Shown: positions 1-8,301 of the stretch, piece after piece
How positions within the stretch are numbered: position 1 is the first letter of the stretch
Layout of the letters: every line of letters starts with the position of its first letter
Source: an uncultured Eubacterium sp.
GTDB taxonomy: Bacteria; Bacillota; Clostridia; Peptostreptococcales; Anaerovoracaceae
Assembly (NCBI GenBank): GCA_900542385.1
Contig: UQNP01000024.1
Location: 1-17,691, forward strand
Direction of reading: 5' to 3'
DNA length: 17,691 bases
Notes under the pieces: generated by a model
Databases searched by the model: none
What the model saw: only the letters and a program-made list of their open reading frames with translations
Told to the model about the DNA's origin: nothing
Made by a program: the position numbers and the translations under genes

Positions 1-864
1 AGACTCTGTATATATGATGTGGAAGGGGAAAAGATAACGTCGCTTTTCAATAACAAGACAACGGCCGGACTCATAGGATACGTACATGACGGAGAATTGA
101 GCAAGGTGGGCATAAAAAAAGCGTGCAATGTTTTGAGTACTTACAAAGAAATGGCTGCAAGGGCTCAGGTGGAGGCGCTATATGTATTTGCGACAGCATC
201 CTTAAGAAATATTTCCAACACTGAGGAAGCCGTAAAGGAGATAAAAGAAACGACAGGTCTTGATGTAGATATATTAAGCGGATATGAAGAAGCCGTTTTA
301 GATTTTGAAGGAGCCGCCAGCTCTATGAAGCTTGATGACGGAGTTATGGTAGACATAGGAGGCGGCAGCACAGAGATACTTGTATTCAAAAATGGAAAGA
401 TAAAGGATGCGGAAAGTCTTGATTTTGGCTCTCTTTCCATGTACAAGACATATGTATCAAAACTGTTTCCAAAAGGAAGCGAAAAAAAGGCAATAAAGAA
501 ACGAGTGGAGGCTGAACTCAAGGAAGTCAGATTCCTTCACAAAGGTGAACATAAAAAAATGATAGGAATAGGCGGAACCATACGTGCCGTTAAGAAATTC
601 AACAATGAAAGGTTCGATATGGGACGTGAAAACGACAGGATACCTGTAGGTAATATGCAGCTCCTGCTCGAAGAATTTAAAGACGAAGAAAAACAGATCT
701 TAAACAAAATACTCAGAGTAGCGCCTGATCGCGTGCATACACTGATACCGGGAATGATAATCCTCGATACCGTATGCAGATACTGCGGGTGCGACGAAAT
801 AGTCATGAGCAGTTTTGGAGTAAGAGAAGGATATTTATACAAGAAAGTGGTGGGAAAAAAGTGA
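1..864 (+). CDS. ppx: Ppx/GppA-family exopolyphosphatase, 5' end outside window
   Basis: This cytosolic enzyme of the Ppx/GppA phosphatase family would release phosphate from the ends of polyphosphate or hydrolyse pppGpp. The sequence shows the family's ASKHA-type phosphate loops: DIGGGSTE at about residues 118-125 of the visible part, and GIGGT near residue 183. The frame is open from base 1 and reads RLCIYDVEGEK, which fits just after the usual N-terminal DxGSNT(I/V)R loop, so about a dozen residues lie upstream. A GTG at 19 is in frame but is not the real start. The 287 visible residues match the short (about 300-residue) form that lacks the extra C-terminal domain of E. coli Ppx. The stop TGA overlaps the GTG start of ppk1, which supports the polyphosphate role over a purely pppGpp role. 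Family call firm; exact substrate inferred. Confidence 0.9.
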   Translation, partial: RLCIYDVEGEKITSLFNNKTTAGLIGYVHDGELSKVGIKKACNVLSTYKEMAARAQVEALYVFATASLRNISNTEEAVKEIKETTGLDVDILSGYEEAVLDFEGAASSMKLDDGVMVDIGGGSTEILVFKNGKIKDAESLDFGSLSMYKTYVSKLFPKGSEKKAIKKRVEAELKEVRFLHKGEHKKMIGIGGTIRAVKKFNNERFDMGRENDRIPVGNMQLLLEEFKDEEKQILNKILRVAPDRVHTLIPGMIILDTVCRYCGCDEIVMSSFGVREGYLYKKVVGKK

Positions 865-2996
865 AAGAGACTATCTACACGCAGAACAGGGAACTTTCGT
901 GGCTCAGATTCAATGAGAGAGTTATGGATGAAGCTAAGGAAAAGGGAGTTCCCGCTTTTGAAAAGCTCAAATTCATATCAATATTTACGAGCAACCTGGA
1001 TGAGTTTTTTATGATACGTGTCGGAAGTCTTTACGATCAGACTTTTATGGCGAAACCTCAGATAGACAACAAGACGGGAATGGATGCCGAGGAACAGCTT
1101 GCAGAGGTGTTCAAAGCTGTGGCTCCTTTATATAAAAAGAGAGATAAGATCTACAAAGAAGTTACCGGACTCCTTCAGGAAAAAGGTATAACATATGTCG
1201 AAATGAGCAGTATGACTCCAGTGGGCAGAAGATATGCGGAGGATTATTTCACATCGTATATACAGCCTATCTTATCGCCTCAGATAATTAATGCGCATCA
1301 TCCATTTCCACATTTAATAAATAAAGCGCTGTACATAGTGCTGCTGCTTAAGATAAAAGAAAAGACAGCCTACGGCATAGTGCCGGTCCCTACGACTCTT
1401 GAAAGGGTGGTGCACGTGCCGGGTGATAATACGAGATATACGCTTCTTGAAGATCTGGTATGTGAATACGTAGACAGAGTGTTCGATAACTGCACCATAG
1501 AAGCTAAAAGTATAATAACAGTTACGAGAAATGCTGATGTAAATGTCGGCAGTCTCGTAGATGACGATGATGATTTCAGGCATCAGATGAAAAAAGTCCT
1601 GAAAAAACGATCAAGACTTGCACCTGTAAGGCTTGAAGTTTTAGGAAATATAGATGAAAAGCTGGAGAAGTTTCTGAGAGAAAAGCTGGAGCTGAAAAAA
1701 GAGCAGGTATTCAGAAGCAATGCGCCTCTTGAGATGTCGTATGTATACCCTCTTTTAGACAAACTGCCTAAGAGTCTGCTTTCAGACATAACTTACGAGC
1801 CTTTCGAGCCTCAGCCTCCTAAATGGATGACTCCCGGAGAGAGCATGATAAACAGAGTCATGTCGGAAGATCTGCTGCTGTCGTATCCTTATGAGCAGAT
1901 GAATCCGTTTTTGCAGCTTATAAAGGAAGCGGCGTCAGATGAAAGAGTAGTTTCGATTAAGATCACCATATACAGACTGGCAAGAAGAGCGACTCTTGTG
2001 GACTATCTCAGGACCGCAGCCGAAAACGGCAAGGAAGTCACCGTTATAATGGAACTTCGTGCCAGATTTGACGAAGCAAACAATATCAACTGGTCCGAGA
2101 GCCTGGAAGAAGCCGGATGTACGGTGATATACGGACTGAAAGATTATAAGGTACATTCTAAAGTGTGCCTTATCACGTTGATGGAGAGAAGAAAAATAAG
2201 GCGCATAACCCAGGTTGGTACAGGCAACTACAATGAAAAGACGGCAAAACTTTACACTGACCTTTCTTTCATAACCTCGGATGAGGAAATAGGAAACGAT
2301 GCGGCAGTGTATTTCAAGAATATGGCTATAGCAAATCTGAATGGCCATTACGATGCGCTTCTCGTAGCTCCTAACAGTATGAAAAACAAGATCCTTGCGC
2401 TGATACAGGGAGAAATAGAGAAAGCAAAGCAGGGATTGGATGCGTCCATAACGATAAAGATAAATTCTCTGACCGACAGAGAAACGATAGACCGGCTCAA
2501 AGATGCATCTCAGGCAGGTGTAAAGGTGCAGATGATAATAAGGGGAATATGCTGTCTGCTGCCTGATATAGAAGGGTACACGGAGAACATATTCATAACA
2601 AGTATAGTCGGAAGATTTCTCGAACATTCAAGAGTATACTGCTTTGGAAGCGGTGATGATATGGTCATGTATATATCTTCAGCGGATTTTATGACGAGAA
2701 ATCTAAATCGCAGAGTTGAAGTAGCATGTCCTATAAAGTCTCCGAAGATACGAAAACAGATAATGGATATACTCGATATAATGCTTCGCGATAATGTAAA
2801 AGCAAGAAATTTAAGATATGACGGACTTTATGAAAAGAAAGGCGTCGGAGAAGGCGGAGAGCTGATAGACTCCCAGCAGGAGCTCATAAACAGAGCTATG
2901 CTGCCTGAAACTGCGTATAACAGGCAGGAAAACGGAATGAAAGAAAAAGAGCCGGAAGGCGTTTGGGAGAAATTAAAAAATATTTTTAAAAGGTAA
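861..2996 (+). CDS. ppk1: polyphosphate kinase 1
   Basis: PPK1 reversibly transfers the terminal phosphate of ATP to a polyphosphate chain. The 711-residue length is normal for the family. The N-terminal region has the conserved NRELSWLRFNERV. The two phospholipase-D-like histidine motifs are at H432 (VHSK, the expected autophosphorylated histidine) and H589 (FLEHSR). They lie 157 residues apart, the same as H435 and H592 of E. coli PPK. The start is taken as GTG at 861 because it overlaps the ppx stop (GTGA) and a GGTGGG purine run lies about 6 bases upstream. A longer frame back to ATG 774 would run through ppx and is not credible. Phosphatase and kinase are thus translationally coupled in one operon, ending at the terminator at 3008-3050. 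Confidence 0.95.
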   Translation: MKETIYTQNRELSWLRFNERVMDEAKEKGVPAFEKLKFISIFTSNLDEFFMIRVGSLYDQTFMAKPQIDNKTGMDAEEQLAEVFKAVAPLYKKRDKIYKEVTGLLQEKGITYVEMSSMTPVGRRYAEDYFTSYIQPILSPQIINAHHPFPHLINKALYIVLLLKIKEKTAYGIVPVPTTLERVVHVPGDNTRYTLLEDLVCEYVDRVFDNCTIEAKSIITVTRNADVNVGSLVDDDDDFRHQMKKVLKKRSRLAPVRLEVLGNIDEKLEKFLREKLELKKEQVFRSNAPLEMSYVYPLLDKLPKSLLSDITYEPFEPQPPKWMTPGESMINRVMSEDLLLSYPYEQMNPFLQLIKEAASDERVVSIKITIYRLARRATLVDYLRTAAENGKEVTVIMELRARFDEANNINWSESLEEAGCTVIYGLKDYKVHSKVCLITLMERRKIRRITQVGTGNYNEKTAKLYTDLSFITSDEEIGNDAAVYFKNMAIANLNGHYDALLVAPNSMKNKILALIQGEIEKAKQGLDASITIKINSLTDRETIDRLKDASQAGVKVQMIIRGICCLLPDIEGYTENIFITSIVGRFLEHSRVYCFGSGDDMVMYISSADFMTRNLNRRVEVACPIKSPKIRKQIMDILDIMLRDNVKARNLRYDGLYEKKGVGEGGELIDSQQELINRAMLPETAYNRQENGMKEKEPEGVWEKLKNIFKR

Positions 2997-3007
2997 TAAA
3001 AACAAAG

Positions 3008-3050
3008 CCGCTGCATCAGCGAAACACGATCCGCCGATGCAGCGGTAATT
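3008..3050. terminator. bidirectional intrinsic terminator between ppk1 and the MFS gene
   Basis: A perfect 10-bp stem, CCGCTGCATC at 3008-3017 with GATGCAGCGG at 3036-3045, has an 18-base loop. On the plus strand it is followed by TAATTTTT. Upstream, the AATAAAAAC run gives a T-rich tail on the minus strand. It lies between two convergent genes, so it probably ends both transcripts. Confidence 0.85.
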
Positions 3051-3068
3051 TTTATAATGCAGGAAATA

Positions 3069-4295
3069 TTATTCATGCCTGTTTTGGATACGGTACATAA
3101 ATAAGGTTATCGCTATTATGAACAGTCCCGATATGAAAAACCAGGTATTAACACCGGTGTGCTCAGCTATAGGACTGCTTACGAGAAGTCCTACAGGAGT
3201 GGTGACGGATGAGATCAGAGTAAGCATGGAAAATGCTCTGCCCATCTTTTTTTCATCCACAGTCTCCTGAATATATGCGGTGAGAGGTATGATGTGCACG
3301 TTTGCTGAGGCGCCCATCAGAACGCACATAAGTGCAAATACGATCCAGGCGGAAAATGTTGGAGGAAGTATGCCGCATATTGAGGAGAAAAGACCAACGC
3401 CGGCAAGACCTATGAATGAAGTCCTTATCTTTTTATTCACGTTGAGCACTGAGAAGAACAGCAGTGAGGATATTATCATCCCTGAGGCGTAGGCAAGCTC
3501 CACGGCGCTCCCGTACATCGCTGAAAGATCGAAGAAATCGCTGGTCATCAGCGGATAAAAGGATGCGAGAGGAGCGTAAAAGAACATACACATCGCCTGA
3601 GCGGCAACGAGGTATAGAAGTCTTCTGTCGCTGCGGAATATCAGAACTCCTTCTTTGAACTCCGTTGATATGCTGCTGCGGCTTCTGTTTTCTTTATCGC
3701 GGGCGGGTATTCTCACTGCTGCAAGCGCTGCGCTTGCAAGAGCTGCTCCGAGCACATCGCTTATGAGCACTACATGTATAGGAAATATGGAATAAAGCAG
3801 TGCACCGATAACCGGACCGATCAGAAAGGAGCCGGAATTCATAAGCTGCATTATACCGTTGGTCTTAAGCAGACGATCTTTAGGCACCAGCTGAGGTATT
3901 ATCGACTGTATTGCCGGCTGCTGGAAAGTACTTCCTGCACCTCTCATACATAAAAGGATGAATACTGTCCATACAGGAAGGTCAAAGTGCATCAGCAGTA
4001 TGGAGTATATCAGAGCGGCTGCTCCCATAGTCATATCTGAAAATATAGATATGAATTTCCTGTTGTATCTGTCTGCTGCTATGCCGGCGGCGGGACTCAG
4101 GACAGCCATGGGTATATATGCTACGAATCCTGAGATGCCGAGCATGAGAGGAGAAGATGTCTCCTCTGCCAGCCACCATATGAGCGCAAACTGTACGCCG
4201 TTGCTGCCGAGCATGGATATTGCCTGTCCGGATGCAACGAGTACGAATTGAGTTTTCCAGTTTTTTTGTTTAAGTGTTCCTTTTTTTTCTGACAT
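3069..4295 (-). CDS. MFS exporter, DHA3 (macrolide-efflux, Mef-like) family
   Basis: A 408-residue, strongly hydrophobic protein of the major facilitator superfamily, expected to have 12 membrane helices and to export a drug or metabolite by proton antiport. The N-terminal pattern QFALIWWLAEET followed by GIAADRYNRK (residues 71-80, the GxxxDRxxR motif A between helices 2 and 3) is typical of DHA3 pumps such as MefA. Two in-frame starts are possible. ATG 4301 sits only 4 bases from the AGAAGG ribosome site, while ATG 4295 is 10 bases away and is preferred here. The gene is alone on the minus strand, ends at the shared terminator, and is preceded by an elaborate leader (4353-4634) with a short peptide frame, suggesting drug-induced attenuation. 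Substrate unknown. Confidence 0.88.
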   Translation of the reverse strand: MSEKKGTLKQKNWKTQFVLVASGQAISMLGSNGVQFALIWWLAEETSSPLMLGISGFVAYIPMAVLSPAAGIAADRYNRKFISIFSDMTMGAAALIYSILLMHFDLPVWTVFILLCMRGAGSTFQQPAIQSIIPQLVPKDRLLKTNGIMQLMNSGSFLIGPVIGALLYSIFPIHVVLISDVLGAALASAALAAVRIPARDKENRSRSSISTEFKEGVLIFRSDRRLLYLVAAQAMCMFFYAPLASFYPLMTSDFFDLSAMYGSAVELAYASGMIISSLLFFSVLNVNKKIRTSFIGLAGVGLFSSICGILPPTFSAWIVFALMCVLMGASANVHIIPLTAYIQETVDEKKMGRAFSMLTLISSVTTPVGLLVSSPIAEHTGVNTWFFISGLFIIAITLFMYRIQNRHE

Positions 4296-4343
4296 TTTCA
4301 TTATCCCTTCTTTTTATTTAAGCAGAATATTTACGGTCTTAAA

Positions 4344-4553
4344 AAGGACAATAAAAAACGGGCGGCTTCGTATGATGAGCTGTCCGTATATAGATCGTGC
4401 AAAGCAATGCAGACATACTTCGAGGAAGCTTCCTCGGTATAGCATGTTTTGAATGATAAAATTTACAGGTATGCATGATGATCCTATCCGAAAACAAGTA
4501 CAACAAAAAACTCATCACCGAAGTCATGATAAAGTAAGGAATTTATTGTCCTT
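4344..4553 (-). promoter_or_regulatory. long imperfect inverted repeat in the MFS leader
   Basis: The outer arms are a perfect 12-bp inverted repeat, AAGGACAATAAA at 4344-4355 and TTTATTGTCCTT at 4542-4553. Inside lie CTTCGTATGATGAG (4366-4379) against CTCATCACCGAAG (4511-4523), then weaker matches. Off-centre is a 16-base palindrome, CGAGGAAGCTTCCTCG, at 4421-4436. In the MFS transcript the 5' arm begins just after the stop of the five-codon leader frame and the 3' arm covers the end of the terminator T run, as an attenuator would need. The alternative reading is a small non-coding mobile element with terminal inverted repeats; TTAA occurs at both edges, but no clear target duplication is visible. 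Confidence 0.55.
4353..4386 (-). terminator. terminator-like hairpin in the MFS leader (candidate attenuator)
   Basis: Read on the minus strand, CGGACAGC and GCCGCCCG form an 8-position stem with two A·C mismatches around a 12-base loop, followed at once by six T (4358-4353). The loop and inner stem (4366-4379) are complementary to an earlier leader segment at 4511-4523: 5 bp plus 7 bp with a small internal mismatch. An alternative fold could therefore break this hairpin. The mismatches make it a weak terminator as written. Confidence 0.45.
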
Positions 4554-4556
4554 AAG

Positions 4557-4574
4557 TTAACGAATAGACGACAT
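4557..4574 (-). CDS. candidate five-residue leader peptide MSSIR
   Basis: On the minus strand ATG TCG TCT ATT CGT TAA follows a very strong ribosome site, AAAGGGAGGTGG at 4590-4579, with GGAGG 7 bases from the ATG. It lies about 24 bases after the predicted transcript start. This ribosome site is better than the exporter's own. Known macrolide-inducible erm and mef genes use leader peptides of 5-20 residues on which the drug stalls the ribosome; that this peptide works the same way is inference. It lacks the basic-x-basic motif of the ermD/mefE type. It could instead be the start of an older gene cut by insertion of the inverted-repeat element. Confidence 0.55.
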   Translation of the reverse strand: MSSIR

Positions 4575-4605
4575 CAAGCCACCTCCCTTTCAAAATTCTT
4601 TAATG

Positions 4606-4634
4606 AATATAACATATATGATAGGGGAATGCAA
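4606..4634 (-). promoter_or_regulatory. sigma-A promoter for the MFS leader
   Basis: On the minus strand TTGCAT (4634-4629) and TATATT (4611-4606) are separated by exactly 17 bases. Transcription would start near 4598, just upstream of the leader-peptide ribosome site. Confidence 0.65.
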
Positions 4635-4667
4635 CACATTGATGGATGTATAAGATCGAAAGCCGGC

Positions 4668-4696
4668 TTTTCAAAACCCTGCCGCGAATATATAAT
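4668..4696 (+). promoter_or_regulatory. sigma-A promoter for rarA
   Basis: TTTTCA at 4668-4673 (four of six consensus bases) and a perfect TATAAT at 4691-4696 have 17-base spacing, about 30 bases before the rarA start. The palindrome AAAGCCGGCTTT at 4659-4670 overlaps the -35 end and could be an operator; nothing else supports that. Confidence 0.65.
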
Positions 4697-4733
4697 GAAA
4701 TGAGAACATCAGCAGAAAGAAAGGTATATGAAA

Positions 4734-6062
4734 ATGGAGCAGATGACATTTTTCGAAAAAGAAAATTCAGCGCCTCTTGCTTTTAGACTGAGACCTGAAT
4801 CACTTGATGAATTCATGGGACAGCAGCATCTACTCGGAGAGGGAAAGATACTAAGGCGGCTTATAGAAAGCGATAAAATATCGTCGATGATATTCTGGGG
4901 TCCGCCGGGAGTAGGGAAAACGACGCTGGCACGTATAATAGCGAAAAGGACAAAAGCTGAATTCATCGATTTTTCAGCGGTCACCAGCGGAATAAAAGAG
5001 ATAAGAACTGTTATGCAGCAGGCTGAGAGTAATCGTATGTACGGTGAGCGGACGATAGTATTCGTGGATGAGATCCATCGCTTTAATAAAGCTCAGCAGG
5101 ATGCCTTTCTGCCTTTTGTAGAAAAAGGAAGCATAATACTGATAGGGGCGACTACTGAAAATCCTTCTTTTGAAGTGAACGGAGCGCTGCTCTCAAGATG
5201 CCGTGTCTTCGTGCTTCAAAGTCTTGATACGAAAGATATAGTAAAACTTTTAAAGAGGGCTTTGGAAGATGATCGCGGATTTGGAAGGTTAAACGCAGAA
5301 GTAAGCGATGATATCCTGGATGTCATCGCAAATTTTGCAAACGGTGATGCGCGCTCTGCGCTTTCGGTGCTTGAGATGGCAGTACTTAACGGTGACGCGG
5401 GCGAGGACTGCATAAAGGTCACGAGGGAGACCATAGAGCAGTGTACATCGAAAAAATCTCTGCTTTATGATAAAAAAGGCGAAGAGCATTACAATCTGAT
5501 ATCAGCGCTTCATAAATCAATGAGAAATTCCGATCCGGATGCGGCAGTGTACTGGCTGGCGCGGATGCTTGAAGCGGGGGAAGATCCTCTCTATATAGCA
5601 AGGCGCATAATCAGATTCGCAAGCGAGGATATCGGACTTGCGACTCCGGCAGCCATGCAGCAGGCAGTAGCCGCTTATCAGGCATGTCACTTCATAGGTA
5701 TGCCGGAATGTACCGATAATCTGACCCAGGCTGTTGTGTATATGTCGCTGTCTCCAAAATCAAACGCTCTCGATAAGGCGTACAATGAGGCGAAAAGGGA
5801 TGCTCTGTCGCAGATCGCAGAGCCGGTTCCTCTTGTGATAAGAAACGCGCCAACTAAGCTGATGAAAGATCTGGATTACGGCAGAGGATATCAGTATGCT
5901 CATGATACGGAAGATAAACTGACGGACATGCAGTGTCTGCCGGATTCGCTTGTCGGCAGGGAGTATTACAGACCTACAGAACAGGGAAACGAAAAAAATT
6001 TCAAGACGCGTCTTGAGCAGATAAAGACGTGGAAAAAACAAAGAGCGGAAGAGAAGAAATAA
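4734..6062 (+). CDS. rarA: RarA/MgsA-type replication-associated AAA+ ATPase
   Basis: RarA (MgsA, the bacterial WRNIP1 relative) is a clamp-loader-like ATPase that acts at stalled or gapped replication forks. Visible motifs are the N-terminal [17 protein letters not shown] box, Walker A GPPGVGKT (residues 56-63), Walker [10 protein letters not shown] (about 109-117), sensor 1 [10 protein letters not shown] (about 138) and the arginine-finger region LLSRCRVF. The C-terminal half contains the typical SEDIGLA and tetramerisation segment. At 442 residues the length is normal. ATG 4728 is also in frame, but the AAGG ribosome site lies only 3 bases from it and 9 from ATG 4734, so the latter is preferred. 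The LysR gene begins 21 bases after the stop and could share its transcript. Housekeeping gene, apparently intact. Confidence 0.93.
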   Translation: MEQMTFFEKENSAPLAFRLRPESLDEFMGQQHLLGEGKILRRLIESDKISSMIFWGPPGVGKTTLARIIAKRTKAEFIDFSAVTSGIKEIRTVMQQAESNRMYGERTIVFVDEIHRFNKAQQDAFLPFVEKGSIILIGATTENPSFEVNGALLSRCRVFVLQSLDTKDIVKLLKRALEDDRGFGRLNAEVSDDILDVIANFANGDARSALSVLEMAVLNGDAGEDCIKVTRETIEQCTSKKSLLYDKKGEEHYNLISALHKSMRNSDPDAAVYWLARMLEAGEDPLYIARRIIRFASEDIGLATPAAMQQAVAAYQACHFIGMPECTDNLTQAVVYMSLSPKSNALDKAYNEAKRDALSQIAEPVPLVIRNAPTKLMKDLDYGRGYQYAHDTEDKLTDMQCLPDSLVGREYYRPTEQGNEKNFKTRLEQIKTWKKQRAEEKK

Positions 6063-6083
6063 AAGAGGGGAGTGATCGTATAG

Positions 6084-6974
6084 ATGCTGTACAATACACA
6101 GCTTGAAACCTTTATACATGTAGCTGATGCAGGCAGTTTCAGCAAAGCTGCCGAAGAAATGTTCATAACGCCGACTGCTGTCATAAAGCAGATAAATCTT
6201 TTGGAATCAGATACCGGACTTAAGCTTTTGATACGCACTCACAGGGGAATAGAGCTTACCGAGGCGGGAAAGTCCATATATAAAGATGCTAAATACATCA
6301 TACATTATTGTGAAGAGGCTCTTACGAGAGCTAAAAATGCCATGAAAGAAACGGACAGCGTTATAAGGATCGGAACATCGCCGATGACGCCTGCTCAGTT
6401 ATTCGTCAATTTATGGCCGAAGCTTTCTCAGTACTGTCCTGATATGAAGTTTCAGTTGATACCCTTTGAGAACACTTTGGAGAATGCGCGGGAGATCCTG
6501 GCAAATCTCGGTCACAACATAGACGTAGTGGCAGGTATCTTCGACGAGACCATGCTGGATCTGAGAAAGTGCAGCGGACTTGAGATATCCAGGGAGGCTA
6601 TATGCTGCGCAGTTTCCATAGAACACAGACTGGCGCAGAAGGAAAGGCTTTCTGTGAGGGATCTGTACGGTGAGACTTTGATGCTGATGAAAAGAGGCTG
6701 GAGCCATCATGTGGATGTGCTCAGGGATGATCTTTGGAAGAATCATCCTGATATAAACATAGAGGATATCGAGTTCTACGATGTTGAGGCCTTCAACAGA
6801 TGTGAAAACGAGAACTGCGTCCTGATGGCGATAGAAAACTGGAAGTATGTGCATCCGCTTCTCAAGATAATACCTGTCGAATGGGAGTATACTATTCCTT
6901 TTGGTCTTCTTCACTCCCCAAAGCCTTCACATACAGTTGAGCAGCTTTTGCAGGCTGTTAAAAAGGTTATATGA
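6084..6974 (+). CDS. LysR-family transcriptional regulator
   Basis: A full-length (296-residue) LysR regulator. The winged helix-turn-helix covers about residues 1-60, with LETFIHVADAGSFSKAAEE leading into the recognition helix and the LLIRTHRGIELTEAGK wing. The effector-binding domain begins near residue 90 (IRIGTSPMTPAQLF). The start ATG 6084 has GAGGGGAG about 11 bases upstream. The gene is separated from the alcohol dehydrogenase operon by a strong terminator at 7017-7049 yet points the same way, so it is a candidate regulator of that operon. Typical LysR genes are divergent from their targets, so the link is only positional. Effector unknown. Confidence 0.9.
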   Translation: MLYNTQLETFIHVADAGSFSKAAEEMFITPTAVIKQINLLESDTGLKLLIRTHRGIELTEAGKSIYKDAKYIIHYCEEALTRAKNAMKETDSVIRIGTSPMTPAQLFVNLWPKLSQYCPDMKFQLIPFENTLENAREILANLGHNIDVVAGIFDETMLDLRKCSGLEISREAICCAVSIEHRLAQKERLSVRDLYGETLMLMKRGWSHHVDVLRDDLWKNHPDINIEDIEFYDVEAFNRCENENCVLMAIENWKYVHPLLKIIPVEWEYTIPFGLLHSPKPSHTVEQLLQAVKKVI

Positions 6975-7016
6975 GCAGCTCATCAGTATAAACCTTTAGG
7001 TATAAACTATATAACG

Positions 7017-7049
7017 AAACGAGACTTCTTATGAAGACTCGTTTTTTTT
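7017..7049 (+). terminator. intrinsic terminator after the LysR gene
   Basis: AAACGAG-A-CTTC (7017-7028) pairs with GAAG-A-CTCGTTT (7033-7044) across a TTAT loop with one A·A mismatch, and runs into eight T at 7042-7049. It isolates rarA/LysR from the operon starting at 7109. I see no clear promoter between this terminator and 7109; GATAAT at 7082-7087 is a possible -10 without a good -35. Confidence 0.85.
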
Positions 7050-7108
7050 ATAATTAAAGCATCAAAGGAAAAGAATATTCAGATAATAGGGAAAGGAGAC
7101 GGGAAGCT

Positions 7109-8281
7109 ATGAACAATTTTATATTCCAGAATTTAACGAAAGTATATTTTGGAAAAGGATGTGTTAAGGAATATCTTGCCAGTCTTATTGAAAACTGCGG
7201 TGATACGGTGATGCTGGCTTACGGAGGCGGCTCGATCAAAAGAAACGGCATATACGATGAAATCACAGGAATACTTGAGAAAAACGGAAAAAAAGTAGTG
7301 GAGTTTTCAGGTATAGTGGCAAACCCTACTTATGCAAAAGTCTGTGAAGGTGCGAAGCTCGCTAAAGAAAACCATGCAGATGTGATCCTTGCGGTGGGAG
7401 GAGGCTCTGTAATGGATTGCTGCAAAGCTGTGTCTTTAGCGGCAGTATACGATGGAGATATATGGGATGATTTCTGGGCAAGACCGGGAGAGATAAAAGT
7501 AAGACCTGTTACCTTGGGCATGATAGTAACGGTAACAGGGACAGGAAGCGAGTGCAATGGAGGTGCGGTGATAACCAACGAAGAGAAAAAGATAAAAACC
7601 GGAAGAGATTATCCTGCCCTCAATGCAGAGTTTGCTCTTTTAGATCCGGAATACACATACAGCGTACCGGAAAAACAGATGGTATCGGGAGGATTCGATA
7701 TACTGAGCCATATAATGGAGACTTATTTCAGCGCGCCGGATGAAGACAATGTATCAGATGATATTATGGAAGCTCTGATGAAAAGCGTCATACGCAATTT
7801 AAGAGCGGCAGTCAAAGATCCAAAGGATTATAATGCCAGAAGCAATCTGATGTGAGATTCAACTATGGCAGAAAACCGAATAATAAAGATGGGCAAGAGA
7901 TGCGATTTCCAGTGCCATAATATGGAGCATCAGCTCGGTGCGTATACTGACTGAAATCATGGATGCGGACTTGCGGTGATACATCCTGTTTACTATAGAC
8001 ATATTTATAAAGACGGACTGCATAAATTCGTAAAATTCGCTGAAAACGTATGGTCAGTCGAAAAAGATGGAAAATCAGATGAAGTGATAGCACTTGAAGG
8101 AATAAATGCACTGGCAGATTTCATAAAGGAGCTCGGTCTGCCGACGAGTCTTAAGGAATTAGGAGTACAGAGCAGGGAACAGCTCAGGGCGATAGCAGAT
8201 TCGTGCGGGATCTCACAGGGAAGCTACAGACAGCTCACCCATGATGAAATATATGAGTTGTTTTGTGAATGTTATGAGTAG
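7109..8281 (+). pseudogene. iron-containing alcohol dehydrogenase with two in-frame TGA codons
   Basis: Group III (Fe-dependent) NAD(P)H alcohol dehydrogenase, an aldehyde/alcohol interconverting enzyme. The frame is continuous for 390 codons, the normal length, but is broken by TGA at codon 249 (7853-7855) and codon 282 (7952-7954). The cofactor loop AVGGGSVMDC and metal ligands D197, H201, H270 and H284 are all recognisable at spacings like those of E. coli FucO. The last two ligands lie beyond the first stop, so the 248-residue product would be inactive. The first TGA falls where relatives have Trp (NLM-W), one G-to-A change away. The second falls two residues before H284, where I recall Cys in close relatives. 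The start ATG 7109 has AAGGAG 10 bases upstream. TGA is used as a normal stop by neighbouring genes, so code reassignment is unlikely. It leads the operon running to 13931. Confidence 0.85.
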
Positions 8282-8301
8282 TAATGATCAAGTGAAAGAG
8301 A

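Noticed and set aside
774..863. Longer ppk1 frame starting at ATG 774
   Set aside because: It overlaps coding sequence of ppx, lacks a ribosome site, and the PPK1 family start matches GTG 861.
1935..2627. A 230-codon minus-strand frame opposite ppk1
   Set aside because: Shadow frame antisense to conserved ppk1 coding sequence; no recognisable domain and Cys/Tyr-rich composition typical of such shadows.
4339..4527. A 62-codon minus-strand frame in the MFS leader
   Set aside because: It spans the inverted repeat and terminator-like hairpin, has no good ribosome site, and its composition looks random.
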